A stretch of 35,990 bases of DNA from Candidatus Pacearchaeota archaeon (GTDB lineage Archaea; Nanobdellota; Nanobdellia; Pacearchaeales; GW2011-AR1). The stretch lies in NCBI GenBank assembly GCA_018303845.1, contig JAGVXH010000007.1, forward strand, positions 1 to 35,990, in the 5' to 3' direction. The first letter of the stretch is position 1, and every line of letters begins with the position of its first letter. A program made the translations under genes and the position numbers. This document shows, piece after piece, positions 30,862 to 35,990 of the stretch. The notes under the pieces are model-generated. The model was not told the DNA's origin, did not search any database, and saw only the letters and a list, made by a program, of their open reading frames with translations.

Positions 30862-30946
30862 AAAGAATTAAACCAAACATTCTTTTTATTACTTCTTATC
30901 GTATCTAAATCTAAATATTTATATACTCACACGGCTTAAATAAACA

Positions 30947-31126
30947 ATGGACTTAGAGGAAAAAACAGAGGATTATGAAAAGCCAATGATTAAAAAACAC
31001 GCTATTGTTATGACGATGTCTCCAGCAGGTTCAAAAATGGGGCATGGATTATTCCCCTTTGTAACAAAAACCCCAAAATACCAAACGCAATCTCCCTATA
31101 TTGAAACACAACAATACAGAAGATAA
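30947..31126 (+). CDS. Small 59-residue protein
   Basis: A 59-codon gene starting MDLEEKTEDYEKPMIKKHAI and ending PYIETQQYRR. A TATA box ATATTTATATAC (about 30915-30926) is centred 26 bp upstream, the same spacing as in annotated genes here, so it is very probably expressed. Acidic N-terminus and basic, Gln/Tyr-rich C-terminus, no membrane segment. No family recognised. Confidence 0.6.
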   Translation: MDLEEKTEDYEKPMIKKHAIVMTMSPAGSKMGHGLFPFVTKTPKYQTQSPYIETQQYRR

Positions 31127-31144
31127 TTTTCAAAGCAAAAAAGA

Positions 31145-31408
31145 CTATTTATTCTTTCCCCTAATTTCCGCCATACAAGCAACATCCGCAAAAAAAGTTT
31201 CCTGATTAATTCTTCCATAAGAAACAAAATTCCGCGTCACTTCATACATGTCATACCCTTTCAAAATAGCCCCTCTACAAAAATAACAAACATTCCCCTT
31301 CTCACTAACACTTTCCGCAATCAAAACCTCAAAATCACGAGCATCCAAAATCTTATCAATTAACATAGTCCGAGTTTTCTCATACGCGTCTCCAACTTTC
31401 CAAACCAT
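31145..31408 (-). CDS. Hypothetical protein with a CxxC motif
   Basis: An 87-residue protein (MVWKVGDAYEKTRTMLIDKI). A helical N-terminal half is followed by NVCYFCRGAILKGYDMYEV and a later single Cys (DVACMAEIRG). One CxxC could be half of a metal site or a redox pair. ATG 31408 is favoured by a TATA box TTATATAA (31429-31436) centred 24-25 bp upstream; GTG 31411 is the alternative. No family recognised. Confidence 0.65.
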   Translation of the reverse strand: MVWKVGDAYEKTRTMLIDKILDARDFEVLIAESVSEKGNVCYFCRGAILKGYDMYEVTRNFVSYGRINQETFFADVACMAEIRGKNK

Positions 31409-31452
31409 CACAAATTAATCTCTCCAAATTATATAAAACTTTTCCAATAAAA

Positions 31453-31476
31453 AATCCGCGAAATCCGTGGCTAAAA
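31453..31476. repeat. AATCCGTG repeat after pyrH
   Basis: AATCCGCGA AATCCGTGG CTAAAA, 24 bp, two mismatches from 22759-22782. It lies 9 bp from the pyrH stop, between pyrH and the next gene's promoter. Confidence 0.6.
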
Positions 31477-31485
31477 TTTTCTCAT

Positions 31486-32166
31486 TCACCCCGAAATTAA
31501 AGTCCCAACAAATCTCTTCCCTTTCAATACAGAATCCATCGCCCCCAAACTCCCAACAATATAAGTCACCGTCTTGTCCTTAGCAATCTCCTCAGCCGCC
31601 ACCCTATCCAAAACAAAATGTTGCCCGGCCTCGAAACTAATCTTCCGAGCAATCTTCAAAAATTCCTTCCAACTAATCTTCCCGATAAATCTCGCATTCT
31701 TATATTTAGTAGGATCCCTATCATAAAGCCCCCGAACATTAGTCAAATTAATAAAAGGACACTCTAAATATCCAGCCAACTGTGCCGCATTTCCATCACT
31801 AGTATTATTATCTCGCCATCTAAGTCCGCCACAAAACACAACCCGATTCTTCAAAAGCAAACTCTTAACCTTCTTCATATTTAGCGGAACCTCTTTATTC
31901 GCTTCCTTCCCAAAAAACCGAGCCATAAACCCAGCATGAAACCGAGTAATAGCAATTCCTTCTTCACTTTGATCTCGTAAACTCTTTCCCAATTTCCGAA
32001 AAGCCGAAATATACCGACGAGCGCTACTCCCTCCACCGCAAACAACAACAAATCTCTTATCCTTATGAGAATCCAAGAGTTTCTTAAACTCCAACAAAAA
32101 CTTATCATCGACATCATTGGGAACAATTCGACTACCCCCAAGCGAAATCACCCAAACTTTTTCCAT
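31486..32166 (-). CDS. pyrH: Uridylate kinase, archaeal type
   Basis: A 226-residue amino-acid-kinase-fold protein. VISLGGSRIVPND (6-18) and VVCGGGSSARRYI (41-53) are the phosphate-binding glycine motifs. SDGNAAQLAGYL and NLTNVRGLYDRDPTKYKNA match UMP kinases (TNVDGVYDxDP), which make UDP from UMP with ATP. VD is changed to VR in that motif, a small deviation. A TATA box TTATATAA (32187-32194) is centred 24-25 bp upstream. A related amino-acid kinase is the alternative. Confidence 0.85.
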   Translation of the reverse strand: MEKVWVISLGGSRIVPNDVDDKFLLEFKKLLDSHKDKRFVVVCGGGSSARRYISAFRKLGKSLRDQSEEGIAITRFHAGFMARFFGKEANKEVPLNMKKVKSLLLKNRVVFCGGLRWRDNNTSDGNAAQLAGYLECPFINLTNVRGLYDRDPTKYKNARFIGKISWKEFLKIARKISFEAGQHFVLDRVAAEEIAKDKTVTYIVGSLGAMDSVLKGKRFVGTLISG

Positions 32167-32199
32167 AGCATAACAAACCTTATCAATTATATAAACCTT

Positions 32200-32664
32200 T
32201 TACAACAACGCTTCTAATCTTTTAGGAATAAGATATTTTATTCTACTAGCATCATAATCAAAACCAATTCCATCCAAGAATTCGCGCTCTACCGAACCTA
32301 AAAAACCATTTCTATGCACAATAATAATTGGGTTTGTCCGTATAATAATTCCTAAATGGTAATAATGTAGTCCACCATCTAAATCGTTATGTTCCCAAGC
32401 CACAAACATCCCTTTGGCTAAATACCTTGTTTCTTCCAGCCCATTAAGAATTCTATTCGGCTCATTTCCTCAAAGATACATATCTCTATCTATTTCCCCT
32501 CCAACAAAAAGTCCAGTCCCAAGACAATTAGAAACATTGTCCTGCAAACTTTCTATTCTTTTCTTAACAAAAGTATAATGTTCTTCTATCCCAAATATCT
32601 GACGATTAGAAAAACAATGTTTCTTCGCTTCAGATATTTTACGGTTGGCAACTCCAATTTCCAT
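32200..32664 (-). pseudogene. Unknown gene interrupted by one in-frame UGA
   Basis: A frame starts at ATG 32664 (MEIGVANRKISEAKKHCFSN) and meets TGA at 32470-32472 after DRDMYL. It then continues in the same frame with GNEPNRILNGLEETRYLAKG to 32200, about 154 residues in all. A TATA box TTTTATAAAA (32684-32693) lies 25 bp before the ATG, so the gene is probably transcribed. The single TGA is the only interruption. No domain is recognised. It may be a new nonsense mutation, a sequencing error or read-through. Confidence 0.7.
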
Positions 32665-32780
32665 AAAAAAACATAATGTTTTATTTTATAAAATTATCTT
32701 TTTGTAACTACTCTAAAATTAATCAACCTCTCTAACTGTAAACAGATTTCACCAAATACAAATTATCATAATCAATCATC

Positions 32781-33191
32781 TCAACATCTCCAATACTCCA
32801 AATCCGAAATCTCATTAGAATCAAAAACAAAATCAGCTTCCTCCGGCCATCTACTTTCATACCATTTCAAAACCAAATTCCCAACATTATCTTTCCTAAG
32901 CAACTCAATCCCTTTCTGATAATCTAGCCCAAATTTCCAACTAGCAGACACATCTCCACTAGAAACAAGTTTCGCAGGATTAACAATAAGTCCTCCTCTA
33001 ATAATTTTCACAGGCTTATCCATATCAGGAACCCAGTGATAAAAACCACTCGACAACATCTCAGCATCAAATTGCTTCCCAATCCAAATCCCTCTCATCC
33101 CAACAGGCGGAGCCAAAGACTCATCAAAACAATTCCTAGACCTAACAAAAGGAACCAACTTAGGAACCCCAACAACTTCTATTAATCCCAT
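32781..33191 (-). CDS. Hypothetical protein
   Basis: A 136-residue soluble protein starting MGLIEVVGVPKLVPFVRSRN. It contains a Pro/Gly stretch (APPVGMRGIWIGKQFD) and an acidic aromatic C-terminus (DSNEISDLEYWRC). No family recognised. ATG 33191 is chosen because a TATA box TTATATAA (33213-33220) is centred about 25 bp upstream; the frame extends three codons further. It follows the UGA-interrupted gene's promoter region without an operon link. Confidence 0.65.
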   Translation of the reverse strand: MGLIEVVGVPKLVPFVRSRNCFDESLAPPVGMRGIWIGKQFDAEMLSSGFYHWVPDMDKPVKIIRGGLIVNPAKLVSSGDVSASWKFGLDYQKGIELLRKDNVGNLVLKWYESRWPEEADFVFDSNEISDLEYWRC

Positions 33192-33261
33192 GCCATCCAA
33201 AAGAATTTAGAGTTATATAAAATTACCCCTCAAAAACATAAACATCTTTTAGAGTGTCGCA

Positions 33262-33744
33262 TTATTTATTAAAACAACCGCATCCATAATCCAATCTCTC
33301 TTCCTTATCAGTATAAGAGTCACGTCCACGCAATCTTCTAGCGTTCATAGGATTACCACTTTCTTCAAATAAGTCAGCTCCGCGGGATAAGTATTCTCCA
33401 CCAAGATCCGCAAAAATTCCATACGCCAACCTATGATTTTTTCTCTTAAGTATTTCTTCCCCAACCCCGAACGCCTGTTCCTTATCTTTCAAGTAAGGCA
33501 CAAGATATGCCGCATTAGCCGATTGGCCAGCTTCATAAAGAGCAACAATAACCGCATGCAGAGTCTCTTGATCCTCGCATCCAGTAGTTATAGCTAACAC
33601 TACAGCCTTATGTAAATCATCATGATTACCGCGAAGTCCAGCCTTAATTTTATCCAATCTCGCCAAATCCATAGCTCCCGCAGAAGTATTCACAAGCATC
33701 GCTAACCCTCCAATCAAACATCCCATGTATCCAGCTTTTACCAT
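33262..33744 (-). CDS. Putative exported helical-repeat protein
   Basis: A 160-residue protein. A hydrophobic N-terminus (MVKAGYMGCLIGGLAMLVNT, then SAGA) looks like a signal peptide or a lipid-anchor-like start (Cys9). The rest is Ala-rich paired helices (LHKAVVLAITTGCEDQETLH, AVIVALYEAGQSANAAYLVP, KNHRLAYGIFADLGGEYLSR) of TPR/HEAT character. It ends YGCGCFNK. ATG 33744 is favoured by a TATA box ATTTATAAAAA (33766-33776) centred 26 bp upstream; the frame extends 22 codons. Function unknown. Confidence 0.65.
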   Translation of the reverse strand: MVKAGYMGCLIGGLAMLVNTSAGAMDLARLDKIKAGLRGNHDDLHKAVVLAITTGCEDQETLHAVIVALYEAGQSANAAYLVPYLKDKEQAFGVGEEILKRKNHRLAYGIFADLGGEYLSRGADLFEESGNPMNARRLRGRDSYTDKEERLDYGCGCFNK

Positions 33745-33806
33745 AAAGATATCACGAAAATGAATATTTATAAAAATTTGTAGAGTAGGGTATACACATA
33801 CAAAAA

Positions 33807-34088
33807 TCATTTAACCGTAAACAAATCCCTATCCGTCACATCAAACACCCCCAACCGAACCCCCGAGTCCAACCACCCATGCGCATAATTCAAAGCCGCA
33901 AACGCCAAAACCCATTCCCCTTTCGCTTCAAAATGCCGAGCATCCGAAAAATAATTGCTAACCATTTCAACAATCTCACAAGCCTCAGTCTCTTTCCCCT
34001 TAACGATATGCTTTCGAACTTCAGCCAAACCCCGCCCAGTCAAATCAAAATATCGATCCAACTTCTCTCGCGTAATCTTATCTTCCAT
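33807..34088 (-). CDS. DUF357 family protein
   Basis: A 93-residue helical protein of the archaeal DUF357 family. The signatures are TREKLDRYFDLTGRGLAEV, EIVEMVSNYFSDARHFEAKG, and AFAALNYAHGWLDSGVRLGV followed by FDVTDRDLFTV. Function unknown; the family is widespread in archaea and HEPN-like helical. A TATA-like TTTTATTAAT (about 34108-34117) is centred about 25 bp before the ATG. Full length for the family. Confidence 0.9.
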   Translation of the reverse strand: MEDKITREKLDRYFDLTGRGLAEVRKHIVKGKETEACEIVEMVSNYFSDARHFEAKGEWVLAFAALNYAHGWLDSGVRLGVFDVTDRDLFTVK

Positions 34089-34129
34089 AACAAATCATAA
34101 CATCAAACATTAATAAAAGTTACCAACCC

Positions 34130-34174
34130 GGGCGCAGCCCTCACCGAACCACCAAACCACCGAACCACCAAACC
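34130..34174. repeat. GGGC-GCA-GCCC hairpin and (ACCRAACC)4 octamer repeat
   Basis: GGGCGCAGCCC (34130-34140) is a hairpin with a GCA loop. Four octamers follow (34143-34174): ACCGAACC, ACCAAACC, ACCGAACC, ACCAAACC. The words resemble the CCGAACCT octamers at 19455-19500. It lies between the DUF357 gene's promoter and the 3' end of the next gene. Confidence 0.75.
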
Positions 34175-34178
34175 ACCC

Positions 34179-34200
34179 ACGGATTACTCAAGTAATCCGT
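34179..34200. terminator. Hairpin spanning a stop codon
   Basis: ACGGATTAC-TCAA-GTAATCCGT, a perfect 9-bp stem with a 4-base loop. It contains the TAA stop (34184-34186) of the secretion-ATPase-like gene. Same placement as the palindrome at 13291-13310, so a 3'-end or terminator role is plausible. Confidence 0.5.
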
Positions 34201-34993
34201 AAGCCGTCGCTTTCTTAATCACAAATCTAGAACCAACCATTTCCGAAATCACAGCGTTAATAGAAAATCCCTCAAGGCTCGCCCTAAACACACCTTCTAG
34301 TAACGGAATATGTGTCTCATCAGCAACCCTATTCAAAACTCCAAGAATTTCTTTGGCACTCAAAACAATCCGTGTCCTTTGTTTTTGCCCAGCCCGAATA
34401 ATCATCAACTCTTTCCCCTCACCCATGCACTCAATTGTTGAAACACTTGGGTCATTAAGCAATGGAGAAATCTTGCCATAATCTCCCTCGGCATCTATTG
34501 CGCCCTCGCTCATGATCATAGGTGAAATCATTACATCACTAGGTTCTTCAACTCGAATTGGCGGCGCAATCTGAACAGCTTGTCTCGGAGCACCAACCTG
34601 CCTAACCTGCCTAGGTGGCATAACAACCTGTTTCGGTGGCATAACAACCTGTCTAACTTGAATCGGTGGCATAACAACCTGCTCCGGAATTACCCTAGCA
34701 ACCCTGTCCCCCGTATTCATCTCTCTAACAACTGGCTCAATCGGTGCAACTAATTTACTCATATCCCTCTTGACAATTTTAGGCTTAACTTCAACATCCT
34801 TCATGGCCGGAGCAATACTGTCCATCCCCATCGAAGCCCTCATAACATTCTCCGAAACCTTCGGAACAAAATCGCTGTCAACAACAAACTTTTCACCGTA
34901 TTCAAATTCTTTCTCACGAATAGTCTGCACAATAGTCAAAACAAACTTTTTCACAAACGGATGCATTGAAATCAAAGAAGTCTCTTCATCCAT
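34184..34993 (-). CDS. Lone N-terminal domain of a type II/IV secretion ATPase-like protein
   Basis: A 269-residue protein. The N-terminus is helical; the middle (about 90-150) is a Pro/Val/Gln/Met-rich linker with repeated QVVMPP and QVRQV units. The C-terminal about 95 residues (YGKISPLLNDPSVSTIECMG, LSAKEILGVLNRVADETHIP, INAVISEMVGSRFVIKKA) resemble the N-terminal domain of GspE/PilB/archaellum-type ATPases. The ATPase domain itself (Walker A and B) is missing. GGGGGA lies 7 nt before ATG 34993; ATG 35008 is the alternative. Second gene of a pair with the coiled-coil gene. Confidence 0.65.
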   Translation of the reverse strand: MDEETSLISMHPFVKKFVLTIVQTIREKEFEYGEKFVVDSDFVPKVSENVMRASMGMDSIAPAMKDVEVKPKIVKRDMSKLVAPIEPVVREMNTGDRVARVIPEQVVMPPIQVRQVVMPPKQVVMPPRQVRQVGAPRQAVQIAPPIRVEEPSDVMISPMIMSEGAIDAEGDYGKISPLLNDPSVSTIECMGEGKELMIIRAGQKQRTRIVLSAKEILGVLNRVADETHIPLLEGVFRASLEGFSINAVISEMVGSRFVIKKATAYGLLE

Positions 34994-35023
34994 AACAAAG
35001 TCCCCCATAAAAATCTCTGATTT

Positions 35024-35563
35024 TCATATGCTCGGCAAAGGCCTAGGACCAAAATTAGCAGAAGAACCTTGTTGCATATTCGATGACATACTAGCTCTCA
35101 TATTAGGTTGCATACCCTGTTGCATAGAATTTTCCATTCTAGGTGGCACCATTTGTGAAACGCCTTCACTTCTGCCTCTAAGCTTCCCCTCCATCAAAAC
35201 CAATCCTTTCGCAATCGTCTTATTCTGATTCAATAACGAATCAATCTTCTCCAGCATCTCCTTGTCATCAGGCTTTCCTCCAGACACAAAATTCTTCGCG
35301 CTCTCTTCAAAAATTTGCAACAACTTAGAAATATTATCTGACAAAGCCCCAAACTTAATAGACATATTAGTCATAGCATGTTGCAACCCAACAAAATTTT
35401 CAATCAACAACTCTTCTCTCTCCTTGGCTGTCATCTTCTTTTCACCAGGAGACTTTTTCTTTCGAGTAACTTCTTTAACTGGATGTTCCTTAATAATCGT
35501 TTTCAATGTCCCCTCATCATCAACAGTCTCAGTAGTCACCCTCTTCACCACACTCTTCGTCAT
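35024..35563 (-). CDS. Hypothetical basic coiled-coil protein
   Basis: A 179-residue protein. The basic N-terminal region (VKEVTRKKKSPGEKKMTAKE) leads to a helical core (FVGLQHAMTNMSIKFGALSD, NISKLLQIFEESAKN, MLEKIDSLLNQNKTIAKGL). A low-complexity Met/Gln/Ser tail (NSMQQGMQPNMRASMSSNMQ) follows. ATG 35563 is supported by a TATA box (about 35585-35594) centred 26 bp upstream. The stop is about 30 bp before the next start, so both are probably one operon. The low-complexity tails in both suggest a shared surface or assembly role (inference). Confidence 0.65.
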   Translation of the reverse strand: MTKSVVKRVTTETVDDEGTLKTIIKEHPVKEVTRKKKSPGEKKMTAKEREELLIENFVGLQHAMTNMSIKFGALSDNISKLLQIFEESAKNFVSGGKPDDKEMLEKIDSLLNQNKTIAKGLVLMEGKLRGRSEGVSQMVPPRMENSMQQGMQPNMRASMSSNMQQGSSANFGPRPLPSI

Positions 35564-35644
35564 AACCAAACCAAGAACACATTATTTATAAAAGTATTGA
35601 CTATTCACCACCGTAAAAAACAAACCGCCAAGTCAAATCTAAAA

Positions 35645-35670
35645 GCGAAGCGCCCTAATCCCTAATACCT
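35645..35670. repeat. GCGAAGC mini-hairpin with CCTAATC heptamers
   Basis: GCGAAGC (35645-35651) followed by CCCTAATCCCTAATACCT (35653-35670). Same composite as at 15213-15240 and inside the RNase P p30 gene. Confidence 0.6.
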
Positions 35671-35680
35671 CGTGCAGTAT

Positions 35681-35836
35681 GGGCCCAAGGCAGGAATCAC
35701 ACCGAGCGCAAGCGAAGGAAGTCCCCGTGGGAAACCCCAGGTTTGGACCTCCTGTTATGGGCCCAAGGCAGGAATCACACCGAGCGCAAGCGAAGGAAGT
35801 CCCCGTGGGAAACCCCAGGTTTGGACCTCCTGTTAT
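35681..35836. repeat. Two tandem 78-bp repeats, each carrying a tRNA-Trp 3'-end copy
   Basis: Units 35681-35758 and 35759-35836 are essentially identical. Each begins, on the plus strand, with GGGCCCAAGGCAGGAATCAC, a decayed copy of the tRNA-Trp 3' end (GGGCCCAGGAGGAATCAAAC at 35837). Spacing to the tRNA end is again exactly 78 bp. Inside each unit are CGC-AA-GCG and GGG-AAA-CCC mini-hairpins. ORFs across the repeats are compositional and not genes. Confidence 0.9.
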
Positions 35837-35906
35837 GGGCCCAGGAGGAATCAAACCCCCGCCGCCCGGGCTGGAGCCGAGTAGACTATCATTATCCGAT
35901 GGACCC
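35836..35906 (-). tRNA. tRNA-Trp (CCA)
   Basis: Cloverleaf on the minus strand. The acceptor is GGGTCCA/TGGGCCC with discriminator A. The D stem is GGAT/GTCT with loop AATGATA. The anticodon stem is CTCGG/CCGGG with loop CTCCAGC, anticodon CCA. The T stem is GGGGG/CCTCC with loop TTTGATT. Position 19 is A and 56 is T, again A19-U56. No intron, although many archaeal tRNA-Trp genes have one. A TATA-like CTTTAAAAG (about 35935-35943) lies about 33 bp upstream. Confidence 0.9.
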
Positions 35907-35961
35907 GGATGATAAAAACAAGTAGAGAGTCCATCTTTTAAAGATTTGCAAGAGGAACAGC

Positions 35962-35984
35962 CCCGGGCTGGAGCCGAGTAGACT
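35962..35984 (-). repeat. Upstream copy of the tRNA-Trp anticodon arm
   Basis: Twenty-three bases match 35865-35887 exactly: the 3' D-stem strand and most of the anticodon arm of tRNA-Trp, 97 bp upstream of the gene. The sequence after the arm cannot form a T arm, so this is a fragment and not a second tRNA. Its 5' continuation is outside the window. Confidence 0.8.
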
Positions 35985-35990
35985 TTTCAC

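Noticed and set aside
32470-32472. Selenocysteine codon
   Set aside because: No SECIS-like structure or selenoprotein family is recognisable, and a simple nonsense change is likelier.
32700-32780. Second copy of the 3' end of the gene at 32781-33191
   Set aside because: TCAACCTCTCTAACT resembles the gene end TCAACATCTCCAATACT, but the match is too short and gapped to count.
35681-35836. CRISPR or coding gene over the 78-bp repeats
   Set aside because: Only two units, directly abutting with no variable spacers. Open frames in all phases reflect repeat composition, and the units carry tRNA end copies.
35962-35984. Second tRNA-Trp gene or tRNA-Trp intron
   Set aside because: What follows the anticodon arm cannot form T and acceptor arms, and the main tRNA-Trp folds without an intron.

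Overview
The window comes from an archaeon with a small, tightly packed genome. I infer a DPANN-type lineage (Woesearchaeota/Pacearchaeota-like). The archaeal markers are a group II chaperonin (thermosome), RNase P protein p30, archaeal-type PheS and PheT, a DUF357 protein, an archaeal UMP kinase, TrmB-like and membrane-anchored winged-helix regulators, and a near-universal promoter layout with a TATA box centred 24-27 bp upstream of the ATG, i.e. leaderless transcripts. Internal operon genes instead use Shine-Dalgarno motifs or ATGA overlaps. Gaps between genes are short and the sequence is A+T-rich. The phylum is inference; no 16S gene is present.

Layout. 1-1.93 kb: C-terminal part of a GDYXXLXY-like protein, tRNA-Gly, a small membrane protein and a BtpA-family gene, with duplicated gene ends between them. 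2.06-5.9 kb: TrmB-like regulator, an orphan gene, a 65-residue gene coupled to the thermosome, the thermosome, an unknown gene. 6.0-10.8 kb: rightward genes (CBS/zinc-ribbon protein, secreted membrane protein, TruD, UPF0316-like, VIT-like). 10.8-15 kb: PurM, tRNA-Tyr, hemerythrin-like, HAD phosphatase, MBL hydrolase, radical SAM/SPASM enzyme. 15-19.9 kb: repeat-rich DNA, secreted coiled-coil protein, membrane-tethered HTH protein, orphan genes and phosphoglycerate mutase with broken copies of its 3' end. 19.9-21.1 kb: a small apparent integrated element beside tRNA-Thr. 21.1-28 kb: orphan genes and a pheS-GNAT-unknown-MazG-NUDIX-pheT operon. 28.3-36 kb: a hairpin array, KefB-type antiporter, RNase P p30, UMP kinase, a gene with an in-frame UGA, small secreted and DUF357 proteins, a two-gene unit with a lone secretion-ATPase N-domain, and tRNA-Trp with 78-bp tandem repeats.

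Most striking pattern. At many loci a gene is followed, a short distance past its own 3' end, by a second same-orientation copy of that 3' end. Between the two lies 'cargo': an orphan gene or a cluster of small hairpins. I see this for tRNA-Gly, btpA, the thermosome, the radical SAM gene, gpmA (apparently nested), tRNA-Thr, pheS and tRNA-Trp; pheT shows the mirror image at its 5' end. This looks like repeated insertion of small non-autonomous cassettes at gene ends, each insertion preserving or recreating the interrupted end. No integrase or transposase is visible in the window.

A second, overlapping pattern is a set of short hairpins, mostly with three-base loops (GC-GAA-GC, GC-GCA-GC, GC-AAA-GC cores), embedded in 7-9 bp word repeats such as TCTAACC, CCGAACCT and GTCTCTCTA. 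The heptamer words also occur inside pheS, pheT and the RNase P p30 gene, encoding in-frame KLEIRNK-like peptides.
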